64,000 bases of DNA from the NCBI GenBank assembly GCA_018340375.1, contig JAFFJZ010000007.1:21364001-21428000 (forward strand), read 5' to 3'. Every line of letters starts with the position of its first letter. The stretch's first letter is position 1. Positions 10,571 to 20,802 of this stretch are shown piece by piece. This stretch comes from Gonatopus flavifemur. Its lineage: Eukaryota; Arthropoda; Insecta; Hymenoptera; Dryinidae. The position numbers and the translations under genes were made by a program. Under the pieces are notes generated by a model, which was not told the DNA's origin, made no database searches, and saw only the letters and a program-made list of their open reading frames with translations.

Positions 10571-11359
10571 CACTTATCCTGCATTTCCTTCCTATACGCC
10601 ATACTGTTTGGAGAAAGTGAATAATTAATCCATTTGGGAGTGTGGAAATTCGAAATGAACTCATTATGAACTCTTTCCAAACTGTTTGCCTGTGCGGGTT
10701 ATTTGTGTGTACCTTATGAACATTATATGTACTTCATCTCATAATATTCTCAACATTTTTTCGATTCTTGATCAACTGTGACAAAACGCGTAAATATCGA
10801 TTCATTGCAATTCTCATTTCATTTATATCGTACATTCGAAAGCGCAGCTATGCGCAGCTCTTCTCTACACAATTTAACAGCAAATTGATCATAGATTATG
10901 TTCCAATCGGATATTTGGCGGAATATAGCGGAATATGTGACTTTTTACTTCGGTTTTCAATGTATTTATTGACAATTTTGAGCAATATTTGTTATAAAGA
11001 ATAATGGGAATAGATGATTGATAAATCCCGTATTTTGAATGATCTGTGTGATGAAAATGCTCTACATACCTCCCGGAACAGCATGCATTTTGATTCAGAT
11101 CAATTAGTTAATCATATAAGTAATTATTTCAAATTGAATTAGGATTAGATTTGTCGCTCGTAGGAACTGACATACGACACGTAAAACAAGGTCAACTTTC
11201 CTTTGTTATGCCAACTTCAGTGTTGATGGCAAACCGTTTCGAGGATTAGATTTCAATAGCCCAACTATCAATGTAGCCCACCTGCTACTTCAAAAAACCC
11301 GAATATGATGTTTGTTTTTTTCAATTTTGGCCACGTTTTTGGCTTTTCGTACCACTGTG
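10571..11359. other. Transib right flank, no gene seen
   Basis: AT-rich DNA between the transposase start and the right terminus. It presumably carries the transposase promoter and right transposase-binding sites. A 78-codon plus frame at 10768-11004 has no recognisable features and is probably chance. Confidence 0.5.
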
Positions 11360-11392
11360 CGGCACGGTATAATACATAAAATCTCATTCGCT

Positions 11393-11500
11393 CAACTCTC
11401 TAAATGCGAAAGGGTGAAAATTCCACTCGAAAGGAAAGATAGGTTCCCTTTTGGTTGTTTAAAGAGTGGAATTTCACTCTGTTGGAATGAGAATTCACTT
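11393..11500. repeat. degenerate GAGTGAA-family MITE fragment
   Basis: CTCTCTAAATGCGAAAGGGTG resembles the terminus of the elements at 12621 and 59312. The interior has GAGTGGAATTTCACTC-like palindromes. The right end is not found, so this looks truncated and diverged. Confidence 0.4.
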
Positions 11501-11558
11501 TTTAAGCAGCCAGAAAATGTAAGCATGTTGAGATTTGCGGATGACATAGCTAGATTAT
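11501..11558 (+). pseudogene. LINE reverse-transcriptase fragment, upstream half
   Basis: The plus frame here reads SMLRFADDIA, where FADD is the catalytic YADD-type box of a non-LTR reverse transcriptase. The frame is broken immediately afterwards by the left terminus of the 4.67-kb inverted-repeat element and resumes at 16229 with ATSGAELENIL. Only this short piece of the upstream part survives; sequence left of about 11500 is MITE-like. Clade not determined. Confidence 0.6.
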
Positions 11559-11774
11559 CCCTGGTTAAAAAAAAAACGATTGATTCCGACCAAATACTAT
11601 TGATCAATCGACTAATCGGAATGAATCAGAACATTGTGCAGTCGAAATGCTGATTGAATCCAATCGGATCACTGCCATGGGCTGTCTTATTCATGAATAG
11701 GAAAAGAAGCGAGTATGTCTGATGGATTGAAAAGGCTCCAATGCGTATGAGAACGATAAGCTTCGATTACACTG

Positions 11775-12520
11775 CATCGCAATCGATTTAGGCATCAATC
11801 TTATTCAATGAGATTGTATCAGCATTTTGACAGTTGGGTATCATGTACTGAATCTGGGGATAACGAATGAACCTAATGAGAATGAATCCGCGTTGGCACA
11901 TGGGTTTGGGTTCCATGGTCGGTGATATTAATATCGTCATCTCAATAGAATTCGTTAGGTATCCTGCCGATTCATTGAGGAGTTCCAATGAGCGAGTGGC
12001 CGGTTAATTTAGACCAAATTGAATTGGAATCAATGAGCAGATTCACAGGGCAACGCAGGGCCTCTCAATCGGATCCTACAGGTTTTTTCATGATTCGGAT
12101 CGGGATTACCAAACAAGATCCCACAAACTTTTTGCTGCGATTTGAATGAGTTCAATGAGGCATTCAATTATTCGATGAATGAGACTGTATCTGCATTTGA
12201 ATGGTAAAATATCACATACTGAATCTGTGTGATGACGTAAGAACTCAATGAGAATCAATGTGAGTTGTTACATGGTTTTGGGTTGGACGGTCAGTGATAT
12301 TCACATAGTCATCCCAATAGGATTCAACAGGTGTTTCGCTGATTCATTGGGGAGTTCCAATCAGCAAGCGGCCGGTCAATTTAGACCAAATTAAATTGGA
12401 ATCCACGAGTGGATTCACAGGGCAACGCAGGGCCTCTCGAACACATCCAATACGTTTTTTCATGATTCGGATCGAGATTGACAACCAACATCCCACAAAC
12501 GTTTTGCTGCGATTTGAATG
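11775..12520. repeat. two tandem ~371-bp repeats
   Basis: Matching blocks are displaced 371-372 bp. ATTCACAGGGCAACGCAGGG recurs at 12041 and 12413, and AGATTGTATC / AGACTGTATC at 11811 and 12182. The copies are diverged but collinear. No coding frame spans both. Confidence 0.7.
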
Positions 12521-12620
12521 GTGGTACGACGGAGAAGCAGCGTGGAGGCAACGGAGAATGTCCGCACAAAAACACGGCCTGGAAATTCCTCCGTTACTTC
12601 TACGCTGCCTGTTCGTCGTA

Positions 12621-12902
12621 CTCTCCAAATTCCTTGGAGTGAAAATTCACTCTTGCCGAGTGAAAATACTGCAACTCCGAAAGAGTAAAAAATTTCACTC
12701 CTCAAGAGTGAATTTTCACTCTATAAGAGTGGAAATCAACTCTGGTGTTTGGAGTGAAAAACTCACTCTTAGGAAAAAGAGTGAATATTGACTCTTAAAG
12801 AGTGAAATTTCACTCTTCAAGAGTTGAGCTCCCACTCCGTTCTAGAGTTGCAGTATTTTGACTCTTTGAAGAGTGAATATTCACTCCAAAGAATTTAGAG
12901 AA
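12621..12902. mobile_element. 282-bp MITE built of GAGTGAA palindromes, copy 1
   Basis: The left end CTCTCCAAATTCCTTGGAGTG and the reversed right end TTCTCTAAATTCTTTGGAGTG pair; TA flanks both sides (12619-12620, 12903-12904). The interior is nearly all repeats of AAGAGTGAAATTTCACTC type in both orientations, with a GCAGTATTTT block near each end. A second copy lies at 59312-59610. Confidence 0.75.
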
Positions 12903-13056
12903 TACCACGCTGTATTCACTGCTCCCTTTCTTCTCCCTTCATTCCACGGAGAAGCCACGTGATTCATCGGTGACTGTCGCGTGTGGGTGATGACACTCCT
13001 TTTATATTACTTCGCGGAGCCAATGGACGTGTAATCAAATTTTCAATGTTCCGCAG

Positions 13057-13222
13057 CAGAGCTGCCAGGTGGGCATTGCCGTTGAGGGGAATAGTACCCC
13101 TACTATCGTTCATATACATATCCTCACCACCACTCGGAACCTTTACACAGATGTAACTTACATACACGGGACGATAGTAGGGTATACTTCCGCTCTGCAG
13201 GAATACCCATCTGCCAGCTCTG
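13057..13222. mobile_element. 166-bp hAT-type MITE, exact 8-bp duplication
   Basis: Ends CAGAGCTGCCAGGTGGG and CCCATCTGCCAGCTCTG are inverted with few mismatches. The octamer TTCCGCAG flanks it exactly at 13049-13056 and 13223-13230. An inner palindrome CTACTATCGT/ACGATAGTAG lies inside. Confidence 0.8.
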
Positions 13223-13389
13223 TTCCGCAGTAACTTCCATTGGAAACTCAGTATGTTCCTCGGGCAAAATGATCACATAGTAAATTCAACTATTTCTTTC
13301 CGTGCTAGAAAGCACAGAAGATCCACGAAAATCGATTTGATTATTGATTCAATGAAATCATAACATATCTGCATGTTGATGGTAATAAA

Positions 13390-13652
13390 TCACTTACGTT
13401 TTCCCTCAAACGCTTCAATACGCTTACGTAATATTCCTTATTCACTGTCTGAGCTGGTGGGAGGAATTCGGAGTGAACCACACCACGGCAATCAAAGAAA
13501 ACAGTCAACAAAACCTTGATTTTAGATCGACTCTGTCGCGATTTTTTAGGTTTTGACTCGTCAAAAAGCGCCATTCCGATGATTGTTGGTTAGTTTCGAT
13601 GTCATATTCATAGACCCATGTTTCGTCACCGGTAATAATGGCAATAATTGAT
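13390..13652 (-). pseudogene. mariner transposase fragment, antisense
   Basis: On the minus strand the region encodes a middle piece of a mariner transposase: ITGDETWVYEYD with the first catalytic Asp, then, after a frameshift near 13580, KVLLTVFFDCRGVVHSEF and VNKEYYVSVLKRLREN. Both ends are lost. It abuts the 5'-truncated mariner on the plus strand at about 13653, making a back-to-back chimera. Confidence 0.75.
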
Positions 13653-14775
13653 TTTTCTTAATATGGAAAAAATTGAATATCGTGCAGTCATTAGGTTCTT
13701 TGTTTTGAAGGGTTTAAAAGCAAAGGAAATTTATGAACAATTGTTAGAAGTGTATAAGGAGTCCTCACCTTCAAAACGCACCGTTGTGTTTTGGGCTGGT
13801 GAATTTAAACGTGGTCGTACTAGCCTTGAAGACGATCCACGCGAAGGACGACCGAAAACTGCAACCACAGCAGAAATCATTGAGCATGTACATAACATGG
13901 TTAGTGAAGATCCAAGTTTGACTAAGCGTGAAATTGCTAATGCCATAGGCATCTCAGACGAACGAGTACTCCATATTTTACATGAAGAATTACGTATGAA
14001 AAAACTGTTTGGAAAGTTAGTGCCGCACACGTTAACAACTCAACAAAAACTGGATCGAAAACCAATTTCTCAGCGTAATTTGGAGCGTTTTAAGCAGAAT
14101 AAAACCGACTTCTTGCGTTGTTTTATAACTATGGATGAGACTTGGATCTACCACCATGATCCTAAATTGAAACAAGAACGTTTACAGTGGACTGAAGCTG
14201 GTTGTTCAGCTCCAAAGCAGGTGAAGTCACAACGATCAGCAAAGAAGGTTATGGCATCAGTTTTTTGGGATGCAAAGGAATTTTGTTCATTGATTATCTT
14301 CAGAAAGGTAAAACAATCAACTCCGAATATTACTGCAGCCGTTTGGATCAGCTGGATGAAAAAATTCGTGAGAAAAGACCTGGTTTAAAGAAGAAAAAAA
14401 TCATTTTTCATCAAGATAATGCACCTGCTCACAAAAGTGTTTTGACGATGGCTAAATTCAAAGAACTCAAATACGAATTGCTTGAACATTCACCGTATCC
14501 GCCAGATTTGGCTCCTAGCGACTACTATCTCTTCAGAAATCTCAAACAATTCCTTCGTGGAAAGCATTTTTCGTCGAATGAAGAGGCCATAGCAGCCGTA
14601 GACGGTTATTTTGCAGAGCTTCCGGAAAACCATTATAAGGATGGGATAAAATTATTGGAAGATCATTGGAACAAGTGTATTGAGCTTCTAGGAGATTATA
14701 TTGAATAAAAAAATATATTTCGTAACAAAAACAGTATTCTTTCATTTCGAGCGCAGAAACTTTTCAACCAACCTG
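13653..14775 (+). pseudogene. mariner-like transposase relic with one frameshift, 5' end truncated
   Basis: The frame starts at ATG 13663 (MEKIEYRAVIRF) and runs to about 14275, continuing in another frame to the stop at 14706-14708. Comparison with WDAKGILFIDYL shows a single missing A in an A-run at about 14273-14276. The N-terminal helix-turn-helix region and the D,D34D catalytic set are visible: Asp in TMDETW, Asp in HQDNAPAH, and Asp in APSDYY 34 residues later. The right terminus AAACTTTTCAACCAACCTG is followed by TA at 14776. The left terminus is missing because the element joins an antisense mariner fragment at 13653. Otherwise well preserved, so fairly young. Confidence 0.85.
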
Positions 14776-14789
14776 TAGTGTACCTCGTA

Positions 14790-15560
14790 AATTAGCGTCT
14801 CAGTGTGATTTGCATTTCATACCGTGATACGGCTCAAAGAATACGATAGAATGTCATCGGTCATACCACTATCGAATCCGATTGAGTAGTATATCCTACA
14901 CTAATAAAGGTCCACTCGGTTCCAGATGTTTCAAATTGACTGAACGCTCATTGAATCCGACTGGGTAAATGAGGCGATTCCTGCATGTGTAAAACTCACT
15001 TGCAGTAGTGCACCTTGTATATCAGTGGCTGAGCGTGATTTCCATCCCGTATCGTAATGTAAATCATTAAATACTATAGAACGCTATTGGTCATGTTCTT
15101 ATCAAATCCGATTGGGTAGTAGCGCCTATTTCTGATAGAATCCCAGTCGCCTACAGATTTTTTGAATCGGCTACATCCCTATTGAATCCGGTGCGGTCAA
15201 TTGTGCAATTCATTGAATATTATAGCATTCAATCGTTCATTATCATATCGAAACCAATTGAGAAACAGAGCCCATTCCTGATGGAATCTCACTCGCTCAG
15301 AGAGATTTAGAATTAGCAAAACTCTCATTGACTCCGACTGGGTGAATACTTTCAACCTCAGTTGAATCTACCTTGAAAAAATGAAAAATTACCTATCAGT
15401 ATTACAGTGAGTTTTTGAGTCTCAATCGTATCATGAATCACTGAATACTGTAGAATCGAATCAGCTATCCTTCTAATGAATCTGATTCCGAATGTACAGC
15501 CCTTTGACAACATTTTTAACTGAAAAAACTTTCAACGAATCAAATTCGCTCACAACGTTC
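14790..15560. repeat. diverged ~230-bp tandem repeats, right half of the 4.67-kb element
   Basis: Recurring blocks such as AATCCGATTGAGTAGT / AATCCGATTGGGTAGT (about 14875 and 15105) and GAATCCGACTGGGT / GACTCCGACTGGGT mark three or more decayed units. No coding frame. Confidence 0.5.
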
Positions 15561-16228
15561 AAATTCCCTATTCATTGCGATTCCTCAACTCCGTACATTC
15601 ACCGATTGATTCTCAAGTATTTATGTTGGTTGATTTGTTGGCATGCTCAATAAATCCAATTGTATTCAATCGGGATGTCGACTGCACAATGTTCTGATTC
15701 AATCTCATTCATTTCTCATTGCCACCATCCCCCGTTTATATTGTTCTTCCTCCTATTCAATCTCATTGTCTATTGCGTTTCAACATTACTGGGCAAATGC
15801 CGATTCATCCTCATTCGTCCATCCGTTGATTTCCGTATTAATTCTCAATCAATATAATCTCCGATTTTTCTATTTCCAATCCACCATTTGATTCTGATTG
15901 GATTGCAATCAGTGGAACGATCATTGAATCCTATCAAATATCATGCGAAAATCGAAATGTTCAAATGACTATTGAATCCAGAAACTTGAATATGTTCAAG
16001 CCGCATTCGATCTGATTACGTTTTTTTCCCCCATTTCCCTGTGAAGAAGTGTCCCTTGTTTCACCTGTATGTCCCTGATTCAGTACCATTCATCAAAGCA
16101 TGTCTATTGGTTCTGATTAAATCTGACCATGTCTGATTGAGGCTCAATCGTCGAATATTGATGTTCCAAAGTACGTACTATTCATTCAATCAGATTTGGT
16201 CAGAATCAATCGTTTATTTTAACCAGGG
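15561..16228. other. right subterminal part of the 4.67-kb element, no gene
   Basis: Rich in GATTCAATC and TCTCATT motifs. It ends in the inverted terminus ATTTTAACCAGGG. Frames at 15643-15891 are low complexity and not convincing. Confidence 0.5.
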
Positions 16229-16999
16229 TAGCTACGAGTGGTGCTGAGTTAGAAAATATTCTCAACACTATGGAAACAATATTACTAGAAAACTATTGTA
16301 TGAATATAAATAAGGACAAAACGAAATTCATGATTTGTACAACAGCGAAAACATCAAGAAGAACGAAAATCAAAATAGATGCAGAAACAATTCAGCAAGT
16401 CAAAGAATCTAAATATCTAGGAAGCATAATTACAGGAAATGGTGAAAGCAAAAGAGATATTGAGAGCAAGAATAGCACAAGGAAAACAGGCGTTCCACCA
16501 AAAGAAACAGTTACCATGTTCGAAGAATATTAGCTTAGCAGGAAGGGAGAAATTCTTGGAGAGTTACGTTTGGAGCACAGCATTATATGGTTGCGAAACT
16601 TGGACAATTGGAAAAACGGACCAAAGAAGACTCGAAGCTTTTGGAATGTGGTGTTATAGAAGGATGCTTAGAATAAAGTGGATAGAGAAAGTAAGAAATG
16701 AAGAAGTACTTGAGAAGGTAAATGAAAAAAGAAGTCTCTTGAGACAGGTCGTGAAAAGAATAAGTAACCTGATAGGACACACGTTAAGGCGTGATAGCTT
16801 ATTGAAAACAATATTGGAAGGGAAAATGAATGGTAAAACTCGAAGAGGTAGACCTAGATTGAATTATATGAAGCAAATTATACAAGATAAGGGTTGTCGT
16901 AGATATGTAGAAATTGAGCGTCTAGCGGATAATAGACAGGGTTGGAGGATTTCATCAGACCAGTCATAAGACTGATTACTTCATGATGATGACGACGAA
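16229..16999 (+). pseudogene. LINE reverse-transcriptase fragment, downstream half and 3' tail
   Basis: The plus frame starting at the element junction gives ATSGAELENILNTMET, then NINKDKTKFM and ESKYLGSIITGNGES. A frameshift near 16455-16470 leads into ARIAQGKQAFHQKK, ALYGCETWTIGK, GHTLRRDSLL and the stop at 16967-16969. This is the thumb and C-terminal region of a non-LTR retrotransposon of the type common in arthropods. The 3' end carries a short GATGATGACGACGA run, as some LINE tails do. It was continuous with 11501-11558 before the insertion. Confidence 0.8.
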
Positions 17000-17026
17000 G
17001 CAGCCAGAAGGAAACCTATCTTTCCA

Positions 17027-18195
17027 TCCCAGACAGCAAGACAGTTTCGGAAGAATGCCATATGAGTTCTTAACATGAACTTCTCAGGAACTCTCAGCAT
17101 TAAATTCTTTCAGAATTCATTGAGAATGTCTGGAGTTCTCAGAGAATTCTTCTGAATGATTTAGGGAGTTTGTAAAATGTTCGAAAAGAACTCTTAAAAT
17201 GCGATTAAGGAACTCTCAAATGTCCAATGATATTGACTCGTGCGGTGTTTTCTACTCGATCCGAAAGAATTATTTGCGGATTCGTTGAAAATGTAAATGG
17301 CGTTAATAAGATCATATGTTTTTCAGTTCGTACATGCTAAACCAACTTATTGGCGAAAGTTTGAAATATCTACTTGGAATTTCTTTTTTTCACCCTAAGA
17401 TTCAAGTAATTTATGTTCTCTTATCACGATGATATTCATGCTTTTATGAAGAATTGTAATAAATAATCGTTACCGATACGAAAAATTGAATAAATATTAA
17501 AAAAACCTCAAATAAAACGTTCCGGGGGGTGATTTCATCAGTGTACTGAGAGATACTGAAATGTTCTCTATAGAGATTTTTGTTATTCAAAATATTAATA
17601 TTTCGAAAATAACTGACATCTAAAATTGACGATGGTTTTATAGGAATTGCAATTACACTTCTTTGAAGAATAATTTTGAAACAAAAGTTTGTCCAAATTC
17701 AAAACTCAACTCTTATACATCAGAATGTACGTTGAATTGTCCCAAATTCCAATGTTAAACATAAATTCTTCTTATGTGCAGGCGGGAAAAAATATTTAAT
17801 AACAAACGAATAAAAAATCATTCAAATACTCGGATAAAACTGTTTATTGATTTCAATGTACCCAATGTAAACTAATTTTATATTATCTAATTTATGAAAC
17901 TCTCCAATTAACAGATACATTTGAAATTCAAAATAACTCGTTTGATTAAAGAAACGAGATTCTTGAAGTCTTAATTTGCTCTTGATTCATACTTTCAATG
18001 TTCTCAAAGAATTCTCTTGTGAGTTCATGATTAATTCTAATGTGATGGGAAAACAACACCAAGAATGCTGTATGGGTTGGACATTTGAGAATTCTGAATA
18101 TATTCTACCAGAATTCTTCCGATCACTTTTGGTGCTCCTGCAGAATTCTTTCGAACATACGAGAATTCTTTTAGAACTCTCAATGTTGTCTGGGA
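17027..18195. mobile_element. 1.17-kb inverted-repeat element with TCCCAGACAGCA ends
   Basis: The left end TCCCAGACAGCA pairs with the right end TGTTGTCTGGGA. Both sub-ends are rich in GAATTCT/AGAACTC motifs; the middle is plain AT-rich DNA. A related terminus, CCCAGACAGCACAA, ends the 108-bp element at 60625-60732. Confidence 0.6.
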
Positions 18196-18266
18196 TTAAA
18201 ATGGAAATCTGACTCTTTCTAATTTAGAGAGGAGGAAGATTTAAAGATTGTAATTTTGAATCTTTA

Positions 18267-18515
18267 AACTGTGAAAAAAAGTACTTCCAAAACTGCCAAA
18301 GAAAGTTTGGCCGATTTTTAACAAAATTTCTTTGGAAATTATCATAAAGAAGTTTGTAAATATCCGAAAAGTTTCATGATTTTACGGAGATTTACGAGAC
18401 TTCCCCAACTTTTGTTTGTCAATCCACCAACAAAGTTCGAAAATTATTTTTCAAAACAAGGTTGTAAATTGCCAAGCGTTTTTGTTTCAAATTCAACAAC
18501 TTTTTTTTCACAGTG
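18267..18515. mobile_element. 249-bp MITE with CTGTGAAAAAAAGT ends
   Basis: ACTGTGAAAAAAAGT at the left is inverted at the right as ACTTTTTTTTCACAGT. The right flank is TA. Interior arms match weakly. Confidence 0.55.
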
Positions 18516-19069
18516 TATATTTTTTTTGAGTGAACGAGGTTTAATGCGTTATTGTATGCTCTAGAGGAGCGGGAAAGTGCGTCATCTCACTCCACTTTAC
18601 CATACATTTTTCCCCAGATATTGATGTTCTAACATGAACAAAAAAATATTCATAACAAAAAATTGAAAATTAAAAAAGTTTCAGGGCGCAGAATCAGGCA
18701 CCCTGGTTGACATGATTGCAGTGGTTCTAGTGATCTGAAACAGCAAAAACTGGATGATTCTGAATCAGCGAAGATTTCGTTATAGCCCGTAACTCGAGGA
18801 GAAAAACAATTTTCTGGCAAAATCGCGGCTGTTTGAAAGAAAATTCAATTTTTTACTGTTTTTTCACTTTTTCGAATTTTGAGGAATATTAAAAAAACAA
18901 AATGTTGACATAAATCTGATATGGGCTATAGAGGGACGCACAAAGGAGGTCCATGCTAAATTTCAAGTAAGTCGGTCCATTAGAAGTTGAGATATCGTGT
19001 CAACCGTGTTGAAAAAAGTACAGGGAGAAAAAAATTTGCTGTCCCAAAAAAGTCGAGATGATATATACT

Positions 19070-19852
19070 CTGTGATTCAAAATCGCCGTACACTTTTCTG
19101 AGAGCAGATTCTTGATGAAATTCTGAAAAGGTTTCGGTCCGGAATATTCAGATCTGATCCTTACACGGAGAAAAATAATACAATAAAAATTACAACATTT
19201 TCTAGTGAATTAAGAATATATGTCTAATGTCTTGAGAAGTACTCCTCAAATATGGAATAGAATACTCCAGCTGCAATAATATTTACTACATTCTATAAGA
19301 AAGCCTCTGAGACCGTCAGGTATTTGTGAGGACATTTGACGAAATAATACTATTTTACTACATTATTTTTCTCCGTGTAGATCCGAGAGATATGGGCATT
19401 TTTGAATTTTTTGAAAAATCCAAATACTTCGGAAGTACCATATTTCTGACTTTTGAATCCAACACCATTCAACAAGTCAGATCCCGGGGTATCCCTGGAA
19501 CAAAATAAATCTAATTTAGCTTCCTTCGTTGTGGAGTTAGAGCGGTTTGAAATTTTACGCATTCCAGCCAATCAGAATTCAACAACTTTAAATCGCTTTA
19601 ACTCCACAACGAATGAAGCTAAATTAGATTAATTTTTGTCCAGGGATACCCCGTGATCTGACTTAGAGAATGGCGTTGGATTCAAAAGTCAGAAATATGG
19701 TACTTCCAAGGTATTTGGATTTTTCAAAAGATTAAAAAACGCTCATATCTCATGATCTAAGAATCAGGTCTGAATATTCCGGACCAAAATCTTTTCAGAA
19801 TTTCATCAAAAATCTGCTCTCAGAATAGTGTACGGCAATTTTGAATCACCCA
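19070..19852. mobile_element. foldback element, copy 2, carrying a nested MITE
   Basis: Same arms as 2264-2828 (GTGATTC...GTACAC start, GAATCACCC end, CCAGCCAATCAGAATTC centre). It is longer only because of the TA-flanked MITE at 19164-19377. Removing that restores the CTGATCCTTAGATCC junction seen in copy 1. Confidence 0.75.
19164..19377. mobile_element. 214-bp MITE, CACGGAGAAAAAT ends, TA duplication, empty site known
   Basis: Ends CACGGAGAAAAATAAT and ATTATTTTTCTCCGTG are inverted. TA is at 19162-19163 and 19378-19379. The paralogous copy at 2264-2828 preserves the empty site. Confidence 0.85.
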
Positions 19853-19865
19853 GTATAGAATGGCA

Positions 19866-20115
19866 AATATTTTTGCTTACTTAGCTAAAAATTCGCTGCC
19901 ACAGCCAATTCGATTGCTGAGAGAGCAACACGATTAACTAAAGCAGCAAATTTTTCGCTGAACTAGCAAAATTTTTAGTATTATATTTAGAATAGCAAAC
20001 AAATTTTGCTGGTGGAGCAAACAGTTTCCTGCCACAGCCAAAAAATTGCTGTTGTAGCTCAGAACATTGCTGTAAGGCCAAAGAGATTGCTGCCATAGCG
20101 AATTCTTTTTCCTTT
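19866..20115. repeat. TTTGCT/AGCAAA-rich repeat element
   Basis: Dense alternating AGCAAA and TTGCTG motifs with GCCACAGC blocks. It resembles the outer parts of the nested element at 20644-21546 and the intronic units at 47160-47434 and 47797-48155. The exact ends are unclear. Confidence 0.5.
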
Positions 20116-20802
20116 GTGTGGTTTCGGGAAACACCTGTTTGGAGATCCGATCAAAGTTTCAGAGAGTCTCCACAGTGGGAAGTAGAATTTGCTTTCATTC
20201 TGCATGTAAGCTTATTTCAAGACGCAGCCAAAACCAGCCATGTTCTGTGTGAAAGTAAGCACCGAAAACAAATGTTGACACAAATGACAGAGACTGAATT
20301 CCAGTCAATTCTTTAAGTCAGATGTAGTAACATCCAGCCGGACCTTCTACAGTTTAAGCCAGACAATGGTACGTAATACTTACACTTTCTTACAAAAATC
20401 CTTGTGAGAACGTGTTCTTCAAGGTAGAAACTTAAAAGGTATACAAAAAGAGAAAAATCGATTCTTCAAAAATTCTAGACCATAATATGTAGGTACCCCC
20501 TTCAATAATGCTAGATCGAATATGATGTTGCAAAGGTGGTTTGTAAACCCTGAATGAAGTGATGTATTTCCATGTTCAAACTATATCTCCAAATTCAGTT
20601 AGTTCTCAAGCCCTTCATAATTAGAAAGCGTATGAAGAGTGTACACGGAAACTAAAAATTTGCTGATGAAGAAAATCCAGTTATCATATACAGAATAGCA
20701 CAACTTTTTGCTACTCCAGTTGAAAACTCGCTTTCGCATCTAATTGAATTGCTGAGAGAGCAACATGATCAACCAAAACAGCAAAATTTGCAGTATTGTA
20801 TA

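Larger units (their letters stand above)
7625..11359. mobile_element. complete Transib-superfamily transposon (RAG1-related), 3,735 bp
   Basis: Both ends begin CACAGTGGTACGAAA. The inverted match runs about 36 bp with roughly five differences (left continues TGCCGAAAATG, right AGCCAAAAACG). Exact 5-bp duplications CGGCA flank it. The single gene inside (8249-10570, minus) encodes a RAG1-core-like transposase with an intact catalytic triad. Left subterminal DNA (7679-8100) is made of about four ~121-bp tandem repeats. The right 790 bp (10571-11359) shows no convincing coding sequence, so there is no sign of a RAG2-like partner. The exact duplication and open frame suggest recent insertion. Confidence 0.9.
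11559..16228. mobile_element. 4.67-kb inverted-repeat element inserted in a LINE, non-autonomous
   Basis: The left end CCCTGGTTAAAA, then ACGATTGATTCCGACCAAAT, matches the reversed right end CCCTGGTTAAAATAAACG, then ATTGATTCTGACCAAAT. It splits a LINE reverse transcriptase. The subterminal parts carry tandem repeats rich in GATTGAATCC (two 371-bp units at left, several ~230-bp diverged units at right). No transposase of its own is seen; the mariner relics inside are separate insertions. The target duplication is unclear: left flank AGATTAT, right flank TAGCTACG, so TA is possible. Superfamily unknown. Confidence 0.7.

Noticed and set aside
10571..11359. A RAG2-like second gene in the Transib element
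   Set aside because: No frame with Kelch-like repeats or any long ORF exists on either strand; the 78-codon plus frame at 10768-11004 is featureless.
11312..11653. 113-codon plus frame as a gene
   Set aside because: It crosses the Transib terminus, a MITE fragment, the FADD box of a LINE and an inverted-repeat terminus; only the LINE part is meaningful.
20171..20180. CACAGTGGGA as another Transib end
   Set aside because: No GTACGAA continuation, no partner end and no duplication nearby.
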